Positions 1-6,395 of a stretch of 10,040 bases of DNA are shown piece by piece; position 1 is the stretch's first letter, and the number at the start of each line of letters is the position of its first letter. Location of the stretch: NCBI GenBank assembly GCA_900552855.1, contig USBG01000055.1, positions 1 through 10,040 of the forward strand. The letters run 5' to 3'. The position numbers and the translations under genes are program-made. This DNA comes from an uncultured Phascolarctobacterium sp. GTDB taxonomy: Bacteria; Bacillota; Negativicutes; Acidaminococcales; Acidaminococcaceae. The notes below the pieces were generated by a model that saw nothing but the letters and a program-made list of their open reading frames with translations, made no database searches and was not told the origin of the DNA.

Positions 1-800
1 GTGCTAGTATTTATTTTGACTTCCCCAGTGTTGGTGCAACCGAGAATATTATGATGGCTGCAGCCCTAGCTGAGGGTACAACTATTTTGGAGAACGCAGC
101 AGAGGAGCCTGAAATTGTTGCTTTGGCTAACTATCTGAATAAGATGGGTGCTAAGGTACGTGGTGCAGGTACTAATCTGATTCGTATAGAGGGTGTAAAG
201 GAGCTGCACGGTGCAGATTACACTATTATTCCTGACCGTATTGAGGCAGGAACTTATATGATTGCTGCTGCAATGACTGGCGGCGATGTAATAGTGGAAA
301 ATGTCCTTCCTGAGCATCAAAAGCCTTTGATTGCAAAGCTGCGTGAAGCTGGTGCAATTGTGGAAGAGGATATTGACCGTGTTCATGTTGTTGGCACAGG
401 TCAGCTTAAGGCTGTAGATGTTAAAACCCTGCCTTATCCTGGATTCCCGACAGATATGCAGGCGCAGATGATGGCTATGATGGTAGTGTCAGAAGGTCGC
501 AGCAAGGTAACTGAAACTGTTTTTGAAAACCGTTTTATGCACGTTGTTGAGCTAAATCGTATGGGCGCTAAAATTTCTACAGAGGGACGTAGTGCTGTTA
601 TTGATGGTCCTTGTCAATTGACAGGCTGTGATGTACGCGCAACTGACTTACGTGCAGGCGCAGCTATGATTTTGGCAGGCCTTGTAGCAGATGGTACTAC
701 TCGTATTGGTGATTTGTACCATATTGATCGTGGTTATGAACATATTGTAGATAAGCTGAGACTTTTAGGTGCTGATATTGAGCGTATCAACGTTGATTAA
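1..800 (+). CDS. murA: UDP-N-acetylglucosamine 1-carboxyvinyltransferase (MurA), 5'-truncated by window edge
   Basis: The 3' part of murA; the reading frame is open from the window edge (first full codon at base 3) and ends at TAA 798-800, giving about 265 residues of a protein that is usually near 420. MurA is the cytoplasmic enzyme that transfers enolpyruvate from PEP to UDP-GlcNAc, the first committed step of peptidoglycan synthesis. The visible part starts in the strongly conserved stretch FPSVGATENIMMAA and continues with FPTDMQAQ (its Asp, codon 453-455, corresponds to E. coli Asp305), ENRFMHV, ATDLRAGA (Arg at 651-653, E. coli Arg371) and YHIDRGYE (Arg at 729-731, E. coli Arg397). The loop with the PEP-binding Cys (fosfomycin target) lies upstream of the window, so it cannot be inspected. 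The ATG at base 51 is internal, not the start. The gene precedes mreB by 31 bases with no terminator between, so the two are probably cotranscribed. Confidence 0.97.
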   Translation, partial: ASIYFDFPSVGATENIMMAAALAEGTTILENAAEEPEIVALANYLNKMGAKVRGAGTNLIRIEGVKELHGADYTIIPDRIEAGTYMIAAAMTGGDVIVENVLPEHQKPLIAKLREAGAIVEEDIDRVHVVGTGQLKAVDVKTLPYPGFPTDMQAQMMAMMVVSEGRSKVTETVFENRFMHVVELNRMGAKISTEGRSAVIDGPCQLTGCDVRATDLRAGAAMILAGLVADGTTRIGDLYHIDRGYEHIVDKLRLLGADIERINVD

Positions 801-819
801 GTCATTTATTTGAATGAAC

Positions 820-824
820 AGGAG
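820..824 (+). promoter_or_regulatory. Ribosome binding site of mreB
   Basis: AGGAG seven bases before the ATG at 832. It fixes the start and lies in the 31-base gap after murA. Confidence 0.7.
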
Positions 825-831
825 ATAAGAA

Positions 832-1857
832 ATGTTTAAAAGTACTGATATAGGCATTGATTTAGGTACTGCTAATATTTTAGTATTTGTTAAGGGCAAG
901 GGTGTAGTGCTGAAAGAGCCTGCTGTTGTTGCTATTGACACAGTACGTAATAAAGTGCTTGCTGTTGGCGAAGAAGCTAACGAAATGCGTGGTCGTGCTC
1001 CTGGAAGTATTACTGCAATCCGTCCGTTAAGAGAGGGCGTAATTGCTAATTATACTGTAACCCAGAAGCTTTTGGCGTATGTTATTGAAAAGGTTGCCGG
1101 TAAGAGTTTGTTCTTTAAGCCCCGTGTTATGACATGCGTTCCTATTGGCATTACTTCTGTTGAGAAGCGTGCTGTAATGGAAGCAACTATGCATGGCGGT
1201 GCATCTAAAACCTATTTGATTGAAGAACCCTTAGCTGCTGCGCTTGGTGCCGGTATTGATATTTCTGTGCCTCGAGGCAATATGGTTATTGATATTGGTG
1301 GTGGTACTACTGATATTGCGGTTTTGAGCTTAGGCGGTATTGTTGTTGATTCTTCTATCCGCATTGGCGGTGACCACTTTGATGAATGCATTGAACGTTA
1401 TGTAAAAAAGGTGCATAATGTTGCTATTGGTGATAGAACTGCAGAAGAGATTAAAATGAATGTTGCAACTGTATCTAAGGATGGTCGCAATGAATCAATC
1501 AGTGTACGTGGACGTGATTTAATTACAGGTCTGCCTACTACTATTAGTGTAACCTCTGAAGATTGTCGAATTGCACTAGAGGATTCCATTGCTTCTCTTG
1601 TTGCTACCATTAGGGGCGTATTGGAGAAATGTCCTCCTGAACTGGCAGCAGATATTGTCGATAATGGCATTTATCTGACTGGTGGCGGTGCCTTGATGGA
1701 TGGATTAGCCGAGGTAATTGCTGCTCAAACTGGTATCACTACTAGAATTGCTGATAATCCATTAGATTGTGTGGCTTTGGGTACTGGTAAGGCTTTGGAA
1801 AACCTTGATAAGCTTCATCCTGGTAGTATTTACACTGCTTCTAATTTGGATATTTAA
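832..1857 (+). CDS. mreB: Rod shape-determining protein MreB (Mbl-like)
   Basis: A bacterial actin homologue of 341 residues, the normal length. It polymerises into membrane-associated filaments that guide the elongation-phase cell-wall machinery. The nucleotide-binding motifs are intact: phosphate loop 1 at residues 10-15 (DLGTAN), phosphate loop 2 at 154-161 (DIGGGTTD) and the adenosine motif at 283-287 (TGGGA). Further family signatures are the segment RGRDLITGLP, then PPELAADI and NPLDCVALGTG. The short N-terminus (MFKSTDIGIDLGTAN) resembles Bacillus Mbl more than the longer start of Bacillus MreB, and a position just after murA also matches the Bacillus murAA...spoIIID-mbl neighbourhood; the C-terminal half looks intermediate between the two paralogues. 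The start ATG is preceded by AGGAG (820-824) with a 7-base spacer. A strong terminator follows at 1871-1899. Family assignment is secure; MreB versus Mbl is open. Confidence 0.95.
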   Translation: MFKSTDIGIDLGTANILVFVKGKGVVLKEPAVVAIDTVRNKVLAVGEEANEMRGRAPGSITAIRPLREGVIANYTVTQKLLAYVIEKVAGKSLFFKPRVMTCVPIGITSVEKRAVMEATMHGGASKTYLIEEPLAAALGAGIDISVPRGNMVIDIGGGTTDIAVLSLGGIVVDSSIRIGGDHFDECIERYVKKVHNVAIGDRTAEEIKMNVATVSKDGRNESISVRGRDLITGLPTTISVTSEDCRIALEDSIASLVATIRGVLEKCPPELAADIVDNGIYLTGGGALMDGLAEVIAAQTGITTRIADNPLDCVALGTGKALENLDKLHPGSIYTASNLDI

Positions 1858-1875
1858 ATAGTATTTACATAAAAT
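1846..1875 (+). promoter_or_regulatory. Weak candidate promoter for the AMIN/glycosidase gene
   Basis: TTGGAT (1846-1851), an 18-base spacer and TAAAAT (1870-1875) at the end of mreB. A transcript from here would begin around 1882, inside the terminator hairpin, and so could not form that hairpin. This is the best way I can see to express the next gene, because only 22 bases separate the terminator from its start codon. The match is imperfect and purely by eye. Confidence 0.3.
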
Positions 1876-1899
1876 ACACAGCTAAAGCTGTGTATTTTT
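1871..1899 (+). terminator. Intrinsic terminator after mreB
   Basis: A perfect 12-bp stem (left arm 1871-1882, right arm 1887-1898) around the loop TAAA, ending in a run of five T. The left arm starts with four A, so it could also act on the opposite strand. The hairpin sits 14 bases after the mreB stop codon and 22 bases before the next start codon. Confidence 0.85.
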
Positions 1900-1921
1900 C
1901 TTATTAACACGAGGTTTATAT

Positions 1922-3301
1922 ATGAAGAAAATAATTGCCTTAATTTTAGGTGTTTTGTGTGTAGTAATGACTTCTGTTGTATATGCTGCACCTGTAGGAA
2001 AACTGCGTACTAGTATTAGTCCTGCGAGAGTACGTATTGTTTTAGATAGTCAAGCTCCTATTGAGTATAAGGTTGAGAAAAAAGGACTGAAACTGGAGCT
2101 AGATTTGCCACAAAGCAGCTCACAAAGACAGCATGTAGAGCTTAAGGATACCTCTATTAAGAATGTAATCTTACAGCCCAAGGGTAAAGCTAGTAAACTA
2201 ACTATCAATTTAGCTAAGGACTGTCAATATAAGGTTTATCGTTTAGAAGGACCTAATCGTTTGGTCATAGATGTATTTCGCATCAATATAATCACTCAAA
2301 ATAAAACCCTTGCTAATGGTGTTACTTATTCCTATCGTCAGGATGAGTTTAATGGTAAACAGGTGCATGCCTTTGTTCTTGCCTTAAGCAAGGATGCACT
2401 CTGTGAGCTGCGTCCTTTTTCTGCAGCAGGTGCTTATAATGGACGTGGCTTGCTGACTACTGCAGCAGCAGGTAATGGTGCTTTAGCTGCTATTAATACA
2501 TCTTATTTTGATACTGATGGCTGGGTTATTGGTAGTACAAAGTATGGTGGACAATTTATCAGCATGGATGAAAATCCTCGTAGTGGCTTAGTTGTGCTTG
2601 CAAATCAAAGCATGATTATTCCTGACCTTAGATATAAGGGCATAGTTCATCTGCCTAAGGGCAAGACCTTACAGCTTAAGGGTATGAATCGTGCTCGTAT
2701 CGCTGATGATTTGGTGCTTTACAATGAGCATTATGCACTTACTACTAAAACTAATAACTATGGTAGAGAAATAAAAATAAAGAATAATAGAGTAGTAGAG
2801 GTTTCTACTAAAGGTAATATGAGGATAGAGCCTGGTTGTGTTGTTGTTTCAGGTCACGGCGTTAATGCAGCTGCTTTGGCAGGAGTTAGAGTTGGTGATA
2901 AAGTAAGCGTATCTGAAACACTTGGAAATCCTTTGGCAGACCAGGCAAAGCTTGTAATTACTGGCGGACCGATGCTTTTGCAGAATGGTAAGGTTTGCGT
3001 GCGTAGTGTAGAGGAAAACATTCCAAGAGATATTGCTGTTGGACGTGCTCCACGTACGGCAGTTGGCGTTAAGCGTGATGGCACTATTCTGCTGCTGGTT
3101 GTTGACGGACGAAGCTTTGCATCATCTGGCATGACCTTAAATGAATTGGCACAGTACTTTTTACGTTTAGGTGCTATAAATGCTGTTAACTTTGATGGCG
3201 GCGGCTCTAGTGCTATGGTAGTAGATGGTAGGCTTGTCAATAAGCCATCTGATGGCAAGGAAAGAAGAGTCAGCATGGGATTGGGCGTTTTTAGAAAATA
3301 A
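1922..3301 (+). CDS. Exported AMIN-domain / phosphodiester glycosidase (NAGPA-like) family protein
   Basis: A 459-residue exported protein. Residues 1-22 are a signal peptide (KK, hydrophobic core, then VVYA|AP). Residues about 25-120 are short alternating strands that resemble an AMIN domain, a beta-rich module that in other exported enzymes targets peptidoglycan or envelope structures. Residues about 165-457 match the phosphodiester glycosidase family (PF09992, the family of human NAGPA): INTSYFD at 191-197, TGGPML at 347-352, APRTAVG ending at 382, VVDGR with Asp395, and FDGGGSS at 424-430. The family is thought to cleave sugar phosphodiesters in polysaccharide or wall polymers; the natural substrate here is unknown. 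Its place beside murA and mreB suggests a wall or surface-glycan role, but that is inference. GAGG (1911-1914) lies 7 bases before the ATG. No truncation is visible. Confidence 0.85.
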   Translation: MKKIIALILGVLCVVMTSVVYAAPVGKLRTSISPARVRIVLDSQAPIEYKVEKKGLKLELDLPQSSSQRQHVELKDTSIKNVILQPKGKASKLTINLAKDCQYKVYRLEGPNRLVIDVFRINIITQNKTLANGVTYSYRQDEFNGKQVHAFVLALSKDALCELRPFSAAGAYNGRGLLTTAAAGNGALAAINTSYFDTDGWVIGSTKYGGQFISMDENPRSGLVVLANQSMIIPDLRYKGIVHLPKGKTLQLKGMNRARIADDLVLYNEHYALTTKTNNYGREIKIKNNRVVEVSTKGNMRIEPGCVVVSGHGVNAAALAGVRVGDKVSVSETLGNPLADQAKLVITGGPMLLQNGKVCVRSVEENIPRDIAVGRAPRTAVGVKRDGTILLLVVDGRSFASSGMTLNELAQYFLRLGAINAVNFDGGGSSAMVVDGRLVNKPSDGKERRVSMGLGVFRK

Positions 3302-3320
3302 TTATTTTTACTAAAAGTAA

Positions 3321-3416
3321 TTGTTAGGAGAAGCAGAGGTTTTATATAATAATACTGAGCTTGCTGTTGTAAATACCGTAAATATGGCCAATAAGCTACT
3401 TAAAAGTTACAAATAA
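3321..3416 (+). pseudogene. Possible short coding remnant (31 codons)
   Basis: An open frame from TTG 3321 to TAA 3414-3416. Its translation has a protein-like composition, including the stretch ELAVVNTVNMANKLLKSYK, which would suit the amphipathic helical end of a longer protein. It lacks a convincing ribosome binding site and is preceded in frame by a stop at 3318-3320, so a truncated C-terminus of a lost gene is more likely than an intact peptide gene. I do not recognise a family. It may also be chance. Confidence 0.2.
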
Positions 3417-3425
3417 GTGAACTGC

Positions 3426-3454
3426 TTGAAAAAAGCGTTTTTACGTTGTATAAT
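3426..3454 (+). promoter_or_regulatory. Strong sigma-70/sigma-A type promoter for the small exported protein
   Basis: TTGAAA (3426-3431), exactly 17 bases, then a perfect TATAAT (3449-3454). Transcription would start near 3461, leaving a leader of about 39 bases that ends in a near-perfect Shine-Dalgarno sequence. Confidence 0.8.
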
Positions 3455-3484
3455 TTATTTTAGAAAAGTGTATAAAGCCCCAAA

Positions 3485-3491
3485 AAGGAGG
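3485..3491 (+). promoter_or_regulatory. Consensus ribosome binding site of the small exported protein
   Basis: AAGGAGG with an 8-base spacer to ATG 3500, the strongest ribosome binding site in the window. Together with the promoter at 3426-3454 it suggests high expression. Confidence 0.8.
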
Positions 3492-3499
3492 CGGAAAAA

Positions 3500-3802
3500 A
3501 TGCGTAAGAAAATAATGTCTATTGTAGCTTTAGCTGTGGCTGGTGTGATGAGTGCCTATGCATTTGCTTATGCAGCTGTTACTGAACAGTATGCTGCTGT
3601 TAGTGGTGTTGTAGCTGCTGATGGTCTTGTACAGCCTGGTACTATGGTACAAAAAGGTGATGTATTGGTTAAAGTAACATCTCTGGCAGGCGGAAGCATT
3701 GCTGCAGCAAGAGCATCTGCTGCTGGCAAGGTTACTGCAGTGCTGGTTCAGCCTGGTGATAAGATTGTAGCTAAACAAGCGGTAGCAAAATTATCTGAGT
3801 AA
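3500..3802 (+). CDS. Small exported protein resembling a biotinyl/lipoyl (barrel-sandwich) domain without the lysine motif
   Basis: A 100-residue protein with a clear signal peptide (MRKK start, hydrophobic core, cleavage near residue 25 at AYA|AV), leaving about 75 mature residues. The mature part consists of two related halves, as in biotinyl/lipoyl domains and the hairpin-flanking halves of HlyD-type adaptors: L43 V44 Q45 P46 G47 ... V59 and L82 V83 Q84 P85 G86 ... L98, both carrying LVQPG followed by a V-x-K pattern. Where biotin or lipoyl carriers have a Met-Lys-Met or Asp-Lys-Ala hairpin between the halves, this protein has a Gly/Ala-rich linker (about 62-76) without a lysine at that position, so it is unlikely to carry a cofactor. 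Its function is unknown; a structural or adaptor role in the periplasm is possible. It lies between its own strong promoter and terminator, hence probably monocistronic. Confidence 0.75.
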   Translation: MRKKIMSIVALAVAGVMSAYAFAYAAVTEQYAAVSGVVAADGLVQPGTMVQKGDVLVKVTSLAGGSIAAARASAAGKVTAVLVQPGDKIVAKQAVAKLSE

Positions 3803-3810
3803 ATTTTCGC

Positions 3811-3838
3811 AACCGGCGTGGTCTTCACGCCGGTTTTT
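3811..3838 (+). terminator. Intrinsic terminator after the small exported protein gene
   Basis: A GC-rich 10-bp stem (3811-3820 with 3826-3835) around the loop GTCTT, running into a five-T stretch whose first two bases belong to the stem. CGC/GCG bases just outside (3808-3810, 3839-3841) could extend the pairing. It lies 8 bases after the stop codon. Confidence 0.85.
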
Positions 3839-3858
3839 GCGATATATAGGAGAAGCTA

Positions 3859-5517
3859 ATGTTGGTAAGATTACTTTTTGTATTATTGATGTGCTTTAGC
3901 CAGCTGGCGTATGCTAATGTACCTATTATGCCTGTTAAGGATTTGCAGCCTGGTATGCAGGGTGTTGGTAAAACTGTAATTCAGGGAGATACCATAGAAG
4001 AATTTAACGTAGAAATCTTGGGTGTTAGTGGTACTGAAACATCTGGCTATAGTATATTTGTAAGACTGTATGGTCCTTTAATTGAAAAAACTGGTGGTGT
4101 AGCTCAGGGTATGAGCGGTAGTCCGGTATATGTTGATGGCAGACTTGTAGGTGCAGTGGCCTTTGGCAAAACCTTCAACGACCCGCATTATTGCTTTTTG
4201 ACTCCCATTGGTAATATGCTGCAGCTTTTAGACGAGCCGTCTGCAAAGCCTCAGGAATGGCTTCCTAAGGGAACCGGTCTGATGGCTGGTGGCTTTACTC
4301 CCTTTGGTTTAGAGTATTTACAGGAAAAGCTGGCTCCTTTAGGTTTAGAGGCAATTGGTGCAGGCAGTGCAGGTGGCAATGGTAGTAATAAAGCTTTAGA
4401 GCCAGGCAGTGCCGTAGGTGCAGCCATTATGCAGGGAGATATGACCTTGGGTGCATTGGGTACAGTTACTTGGACTGATGATAAGGGGCAGGTTCTTGCC
4501 TTTGGACATCCTTTTATGCAGCGTGGCAATAGTAATTTCTTCATGAATAGAGCTTGGGTTTTGGGCTGTATTCCTAATATGCAAAGCAGCTATAAGGTTG
4601 GCAATATTGGTGAAGCTATTGGAACGTTTACTCAGGATAGAGCCAGTGGTATTGGCGGTACCGTTGGTAAGCTTCCAGAGCAGATTCCTGTTCATGTTGC
4701 TTGTAGTGATTTGACTCGTGGACTCAATCACAGTACCAGGGTACAGGTTATTGAGGATGAAGAGCTTTTGCCTACTATTGTTGATTCTGCGGTTATTAAC
4801 TCTATCAGTAAAACTGTGGACCGTAATGGTGGTGGCACAGCTAAGATGCATTTTGTTATCACAGGTGTTGATAGCAAGGGCAAGCTACTGAAGATTGATA
4901 GAGAAAACATGTATTATGCTAATCAGGGATTGCTGAGAAATGTTAATCTGGAAATGATTGAAGCTTTGAATATCCTAATGCAGAATAAGCTGGAAAAGGT
5001 AAATGTATATGGTATAACAGTGGAATCTGAAATTAGTGAGGATGCTCAGGTAGTAGAAATTACCAGTGTTGCCACTAAGGAGCGTAAGGTTAAGGCTGGT
5101 ACCAAGGTTCCTATAATGGTTACTATGAAGCCCTTCAGAGGTCAGGAGTTTACTGAAACAGTGTATTTTGTAGTGCCTAAGGACCATCCTGGCGGACACC
5201 TGATGCTTAATGTGCGTGGTGGCAGCAGTATGGCATGGATTATCAATACTCTGCGTAAGCAAAAGGAAGAGGGCCTGCCTTCTGCTCAGAGACAGGAAAA
5301 ACAGCGTACCTTGGAGGACTATGTTAAGCGCGTTAATAATGCAGACAAAAATAATGAGCTTATTATAGATATTGCCTCTGTTCCTACAAGACCAGAGGAT
5401 ATGCAAAATGATGCTGGTCTGGAAGGCTTGCTGCAGGGCTCTCCCTTTAAACAGAAGTATCCCTTTGATTTTATACTTGATGGTGAGTGCGAAATTGCTT
5501 TAGAAGTATATAAATAG
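3859..5517 (+). CDS. Exported SpoIVB-like peptidase S55 domain protein (permuted motif order)
   Basis: A 552-residue exported protein with a signal peptide (residues 1-19, cleavage at AYA|NV). Residues about 30-124 match the C-terminal half of the SpoIVB peptidase (S55): KTGGVAQGMSGSPV with probable nucleophile Ser86, GRLVGAVAFG, then FNDP and an IGNML ending. Residues about 205-270 match the N-terminal half: LAFGHPF with His217 (the SpoIVB His236 equivalent) and GTFTQDRASGIGG (255-267). The order is therefore reversed compared with SpoIVB. Aligning from memory, the SpoIVB Asp363 position falls on Tyr71, so activity is uncertain. Residues about 300-552 form a large, mostly beta-like region that I do not recognise. 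Similar long S55 proteins are known in other diderm bacteria; their job is not established. AGGAG (3848-3852) precedes the ATG by 6 bases. No promoter is obvious between the upstream terminator and the start. Confidence 0.85.
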   Translation: MLVRLLFVLLMCFSQLAYANVPIMPVKDLQPGMQGVGKTVIQGDTIEEFNVEILGVSGTETSGYSIFVRLYGPLIEKTGGVAQGMSGSPVYVDGRLVGAVAFGKTFNDPHYCFLTPIGNMLQLLDEPSAKPQEWLPKGTGLMAGGFTPFGLEYLQEKLAPLGLEAIGAGSAGGNGSNKALEPGSAVGAAIMQGDMTLGALGTVTWTDDKGQVLAFGHPFMQRGNSNFFMNRAWVLGCIPNMQSSYKVGNIGEAIGTFTQDRASGIGGTVGKLPEQIPVHVACSDLTRGLNHSTRVQVIEDEELLPTIVDSAVINSISKTVDRNGGGTAKMHFVITGVDSKGKLLKIDRENMYYANQGLLRNVNLEMIEALNILMQNKLEKVNVYGITVESEISEDAQVVEITSVATKERKVKAGTKVPIMVTMKPFRGQEFTETVYFVVPKDHPGGHLMLNVRGGSSMAWIINTLRKQKEEGLPSAQRQEKQRTLEDYVKRVNNADKNNELIIDIASVPTRPEDMQNDAGLEGLLQGSPFKQKYPFDFILDGECEIALEVYK

Positions 5518-5538
5518 GATATATGTAAAATTTTTATG

Positions 5539-5556
5539 ATGTCAGATATTTGACAT
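5539..5556. promoter_or_regulatory. Near-perfect 18-bp palindrome, candidate operator for mlaEFD
   Basis: ATGTCAGATATTTGACAT: all base pairs of the inverted repeat match except one (G5545/T5550). It lies 57 bases before the mlaE start and overlaps a TTGACA hexamer (5550-5555), a position typical of a repressor site. The regulator is unknown. Confidence 0.45.
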
Positions 5557-5580
5557 AAATATGGTTTATAATGATAAAAT
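5550..5580 (+). promoter_or_regulatory. Candidate promoter of the mlaEFD operon
   Basis: A perfect -35 hexamer TTGACA (5550-5555) is followed by TATAAT (5567-5572, only 11 bases away, too close) and by TAAAAT (5575-5580, 19-base spacer, rather long). One of these -10 elements is probably used, the TATAAT perhaps with a poor -35 further upstream. A promoter here is plausible because a new functional operon begins, but the pairing of elements is not settled. Confidence 0.4.
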
Positions 5581-5612
5581 AGTACAGCTTTAATTGGATA
5601 TAAGGATTTGCT

Positions 5613-6383
5613 ATGGTAAATAAGCTTTGTGTTTTTCTCGGAAATAGAATACTGAATTTTACTGCAGCCAGTGGACGCATAACATTATTGTTTTTAGCGA
5701 CTGTAAAAAGGCTAAAGGATGCAAATTGGCGTGAGGTAATCAGACAAATGGCTCTTTTAGGTGCCGATAGCTTGCCAATAGTGCTCATGACTATTCTTTG
5801 TACTGGTATGGTTTTTTCTATTCAGACCGCAAAGGAGTTTGTAGAGCTAGGAGCAGCTTCCACCGTTGGTGGCATTGTGGCTATTGCTATGGGCCGTGAG
5901 CTTGTTCCAGTACTTACAGGTGTAGTTGTTGCAGGAAGAATAGGCGCAGCTATTGCAGCTGAGCTTGGCACTATGAAGGTTACGGAGCAAATTGACGCTT
6001 TAAAGGTTATGGCAGCCAATCCTATTAGCTTTTTAGTGGTGCCACGCTTTATTGCTATCATACTTATGATGCCACTGCTAATTGTTTGTGCTAATCTGAT
6101 TGGTAATATTGGTGGTTGGTTTGTAGCCCATTATTATGCAGGTATTGGTAGCTTTACTTATACCAACTCTATTCAAACCTATGCTGAATTTTATGATATT
6201 TTTGGCGGCATGGTAAAGGGAGCCTTCTTTGGTGCTATCATTGCTATAGTTGGCTGCTACAAGGGCCTTAATGCACCCAATGGTGCTGAGGGAGTAGGCT
6301 TGGCTACAACCGCTTCCGTAGTATTATCAATTATTCTTATTTTTATTGCTAACTACTTTTTGTCCATTGTGTTGTATGTATAA
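5613..6383 (+). CDS. mlaE: ABC transporter permease MlaE
   Basis: A 256-residue inner-membrane permease of the MlaE family, part of the complex that moves phospholipids between the inner and outer membrane. It has an N-terminal amphipathic helix (about 7-35) and about five hydrophobic membrane segments (near 52-70, 85-112, 140-168, 196-220 and 232-254). The family signatures are visible: GRELVPVLTGVVVAGRIGAA and the cytoplasmic coupling segment ELGTMKVTEQIDAL at 117-130, which contacts the ATPase. AAGGA (5602-5606) lies 6 bases before the ATG. The stop codon overlaps the ribosome binding site of mlaF, so both are translated from one message. Confidence 0.95.
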   Translation: MVNKLCVFLGNRILNFTAASGRITLLFLATVKRLKDANWREVIRQMALLGADSLPIVLMTILCTGMVFSIQTAKEFVELGAASTVGGIVAIAMGRELVPVLTGVVVAGRIGAAIAAELGTMKVTEQIDALKVMAANPISFLVVPRFIAIILMMPLLIVCANLIGNIGGWFVAHYYAGIGSFTYTNSIQTYAEFYDIFGGMVKGAFFGAIIAIVGCYKGLNAPNGAEGVGLATTASVVLSIILIFIANYFLSIVLYV

Positions 6384-6395
6384 GGAGCTGGCGTA

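Larger units (their letters stand above)
3302..3499 (+). other. Intergenic region with promoter and possible gene remnant
   Basis: A 198-base gap. It contains a weak hairpin right after the glycosidase gene (TTACT 3308-3312 / AGTAA 3316-3320, no T tract), a short open frame at 3321-3416, a near-consensus promoter at 3426-3454, and a strong ribosome binding site at 3485-3491. No tRNA, repeat array or known riboswitch pattern was recognised. Confidence 0.6.

Noticed and set aside
3308..3320. Hairpin after the glycosidase gene as a terminator
   Set aside because: Only a 5-bp stem with a 3-base loop and no T tract.
3500..3802. Biotin carrier protein (AccB/decarboxylase gamma-like)
   Set aside because: It has a signal peptide and no lysine-containing hairpin motif, so it cannot be a normal cytoplasmic biotin or lipoyl carrier.
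4396..4851. Antisense open frame of 151 codons inside the S55 gene
   Set aside because: It mirrors a strongly supported coding gene, has no ribosome binding site of note and yields a sequence without recognisable domains; the same holds for the other antisense frames in murA, mreB, mlaD and tolC.
5539..5556. GlnR/TnrA-type site (TGTNA-N7-TNACA)
   Set aside because: The half-sites are separated by six bases rather than seven, so the consensus is not met.
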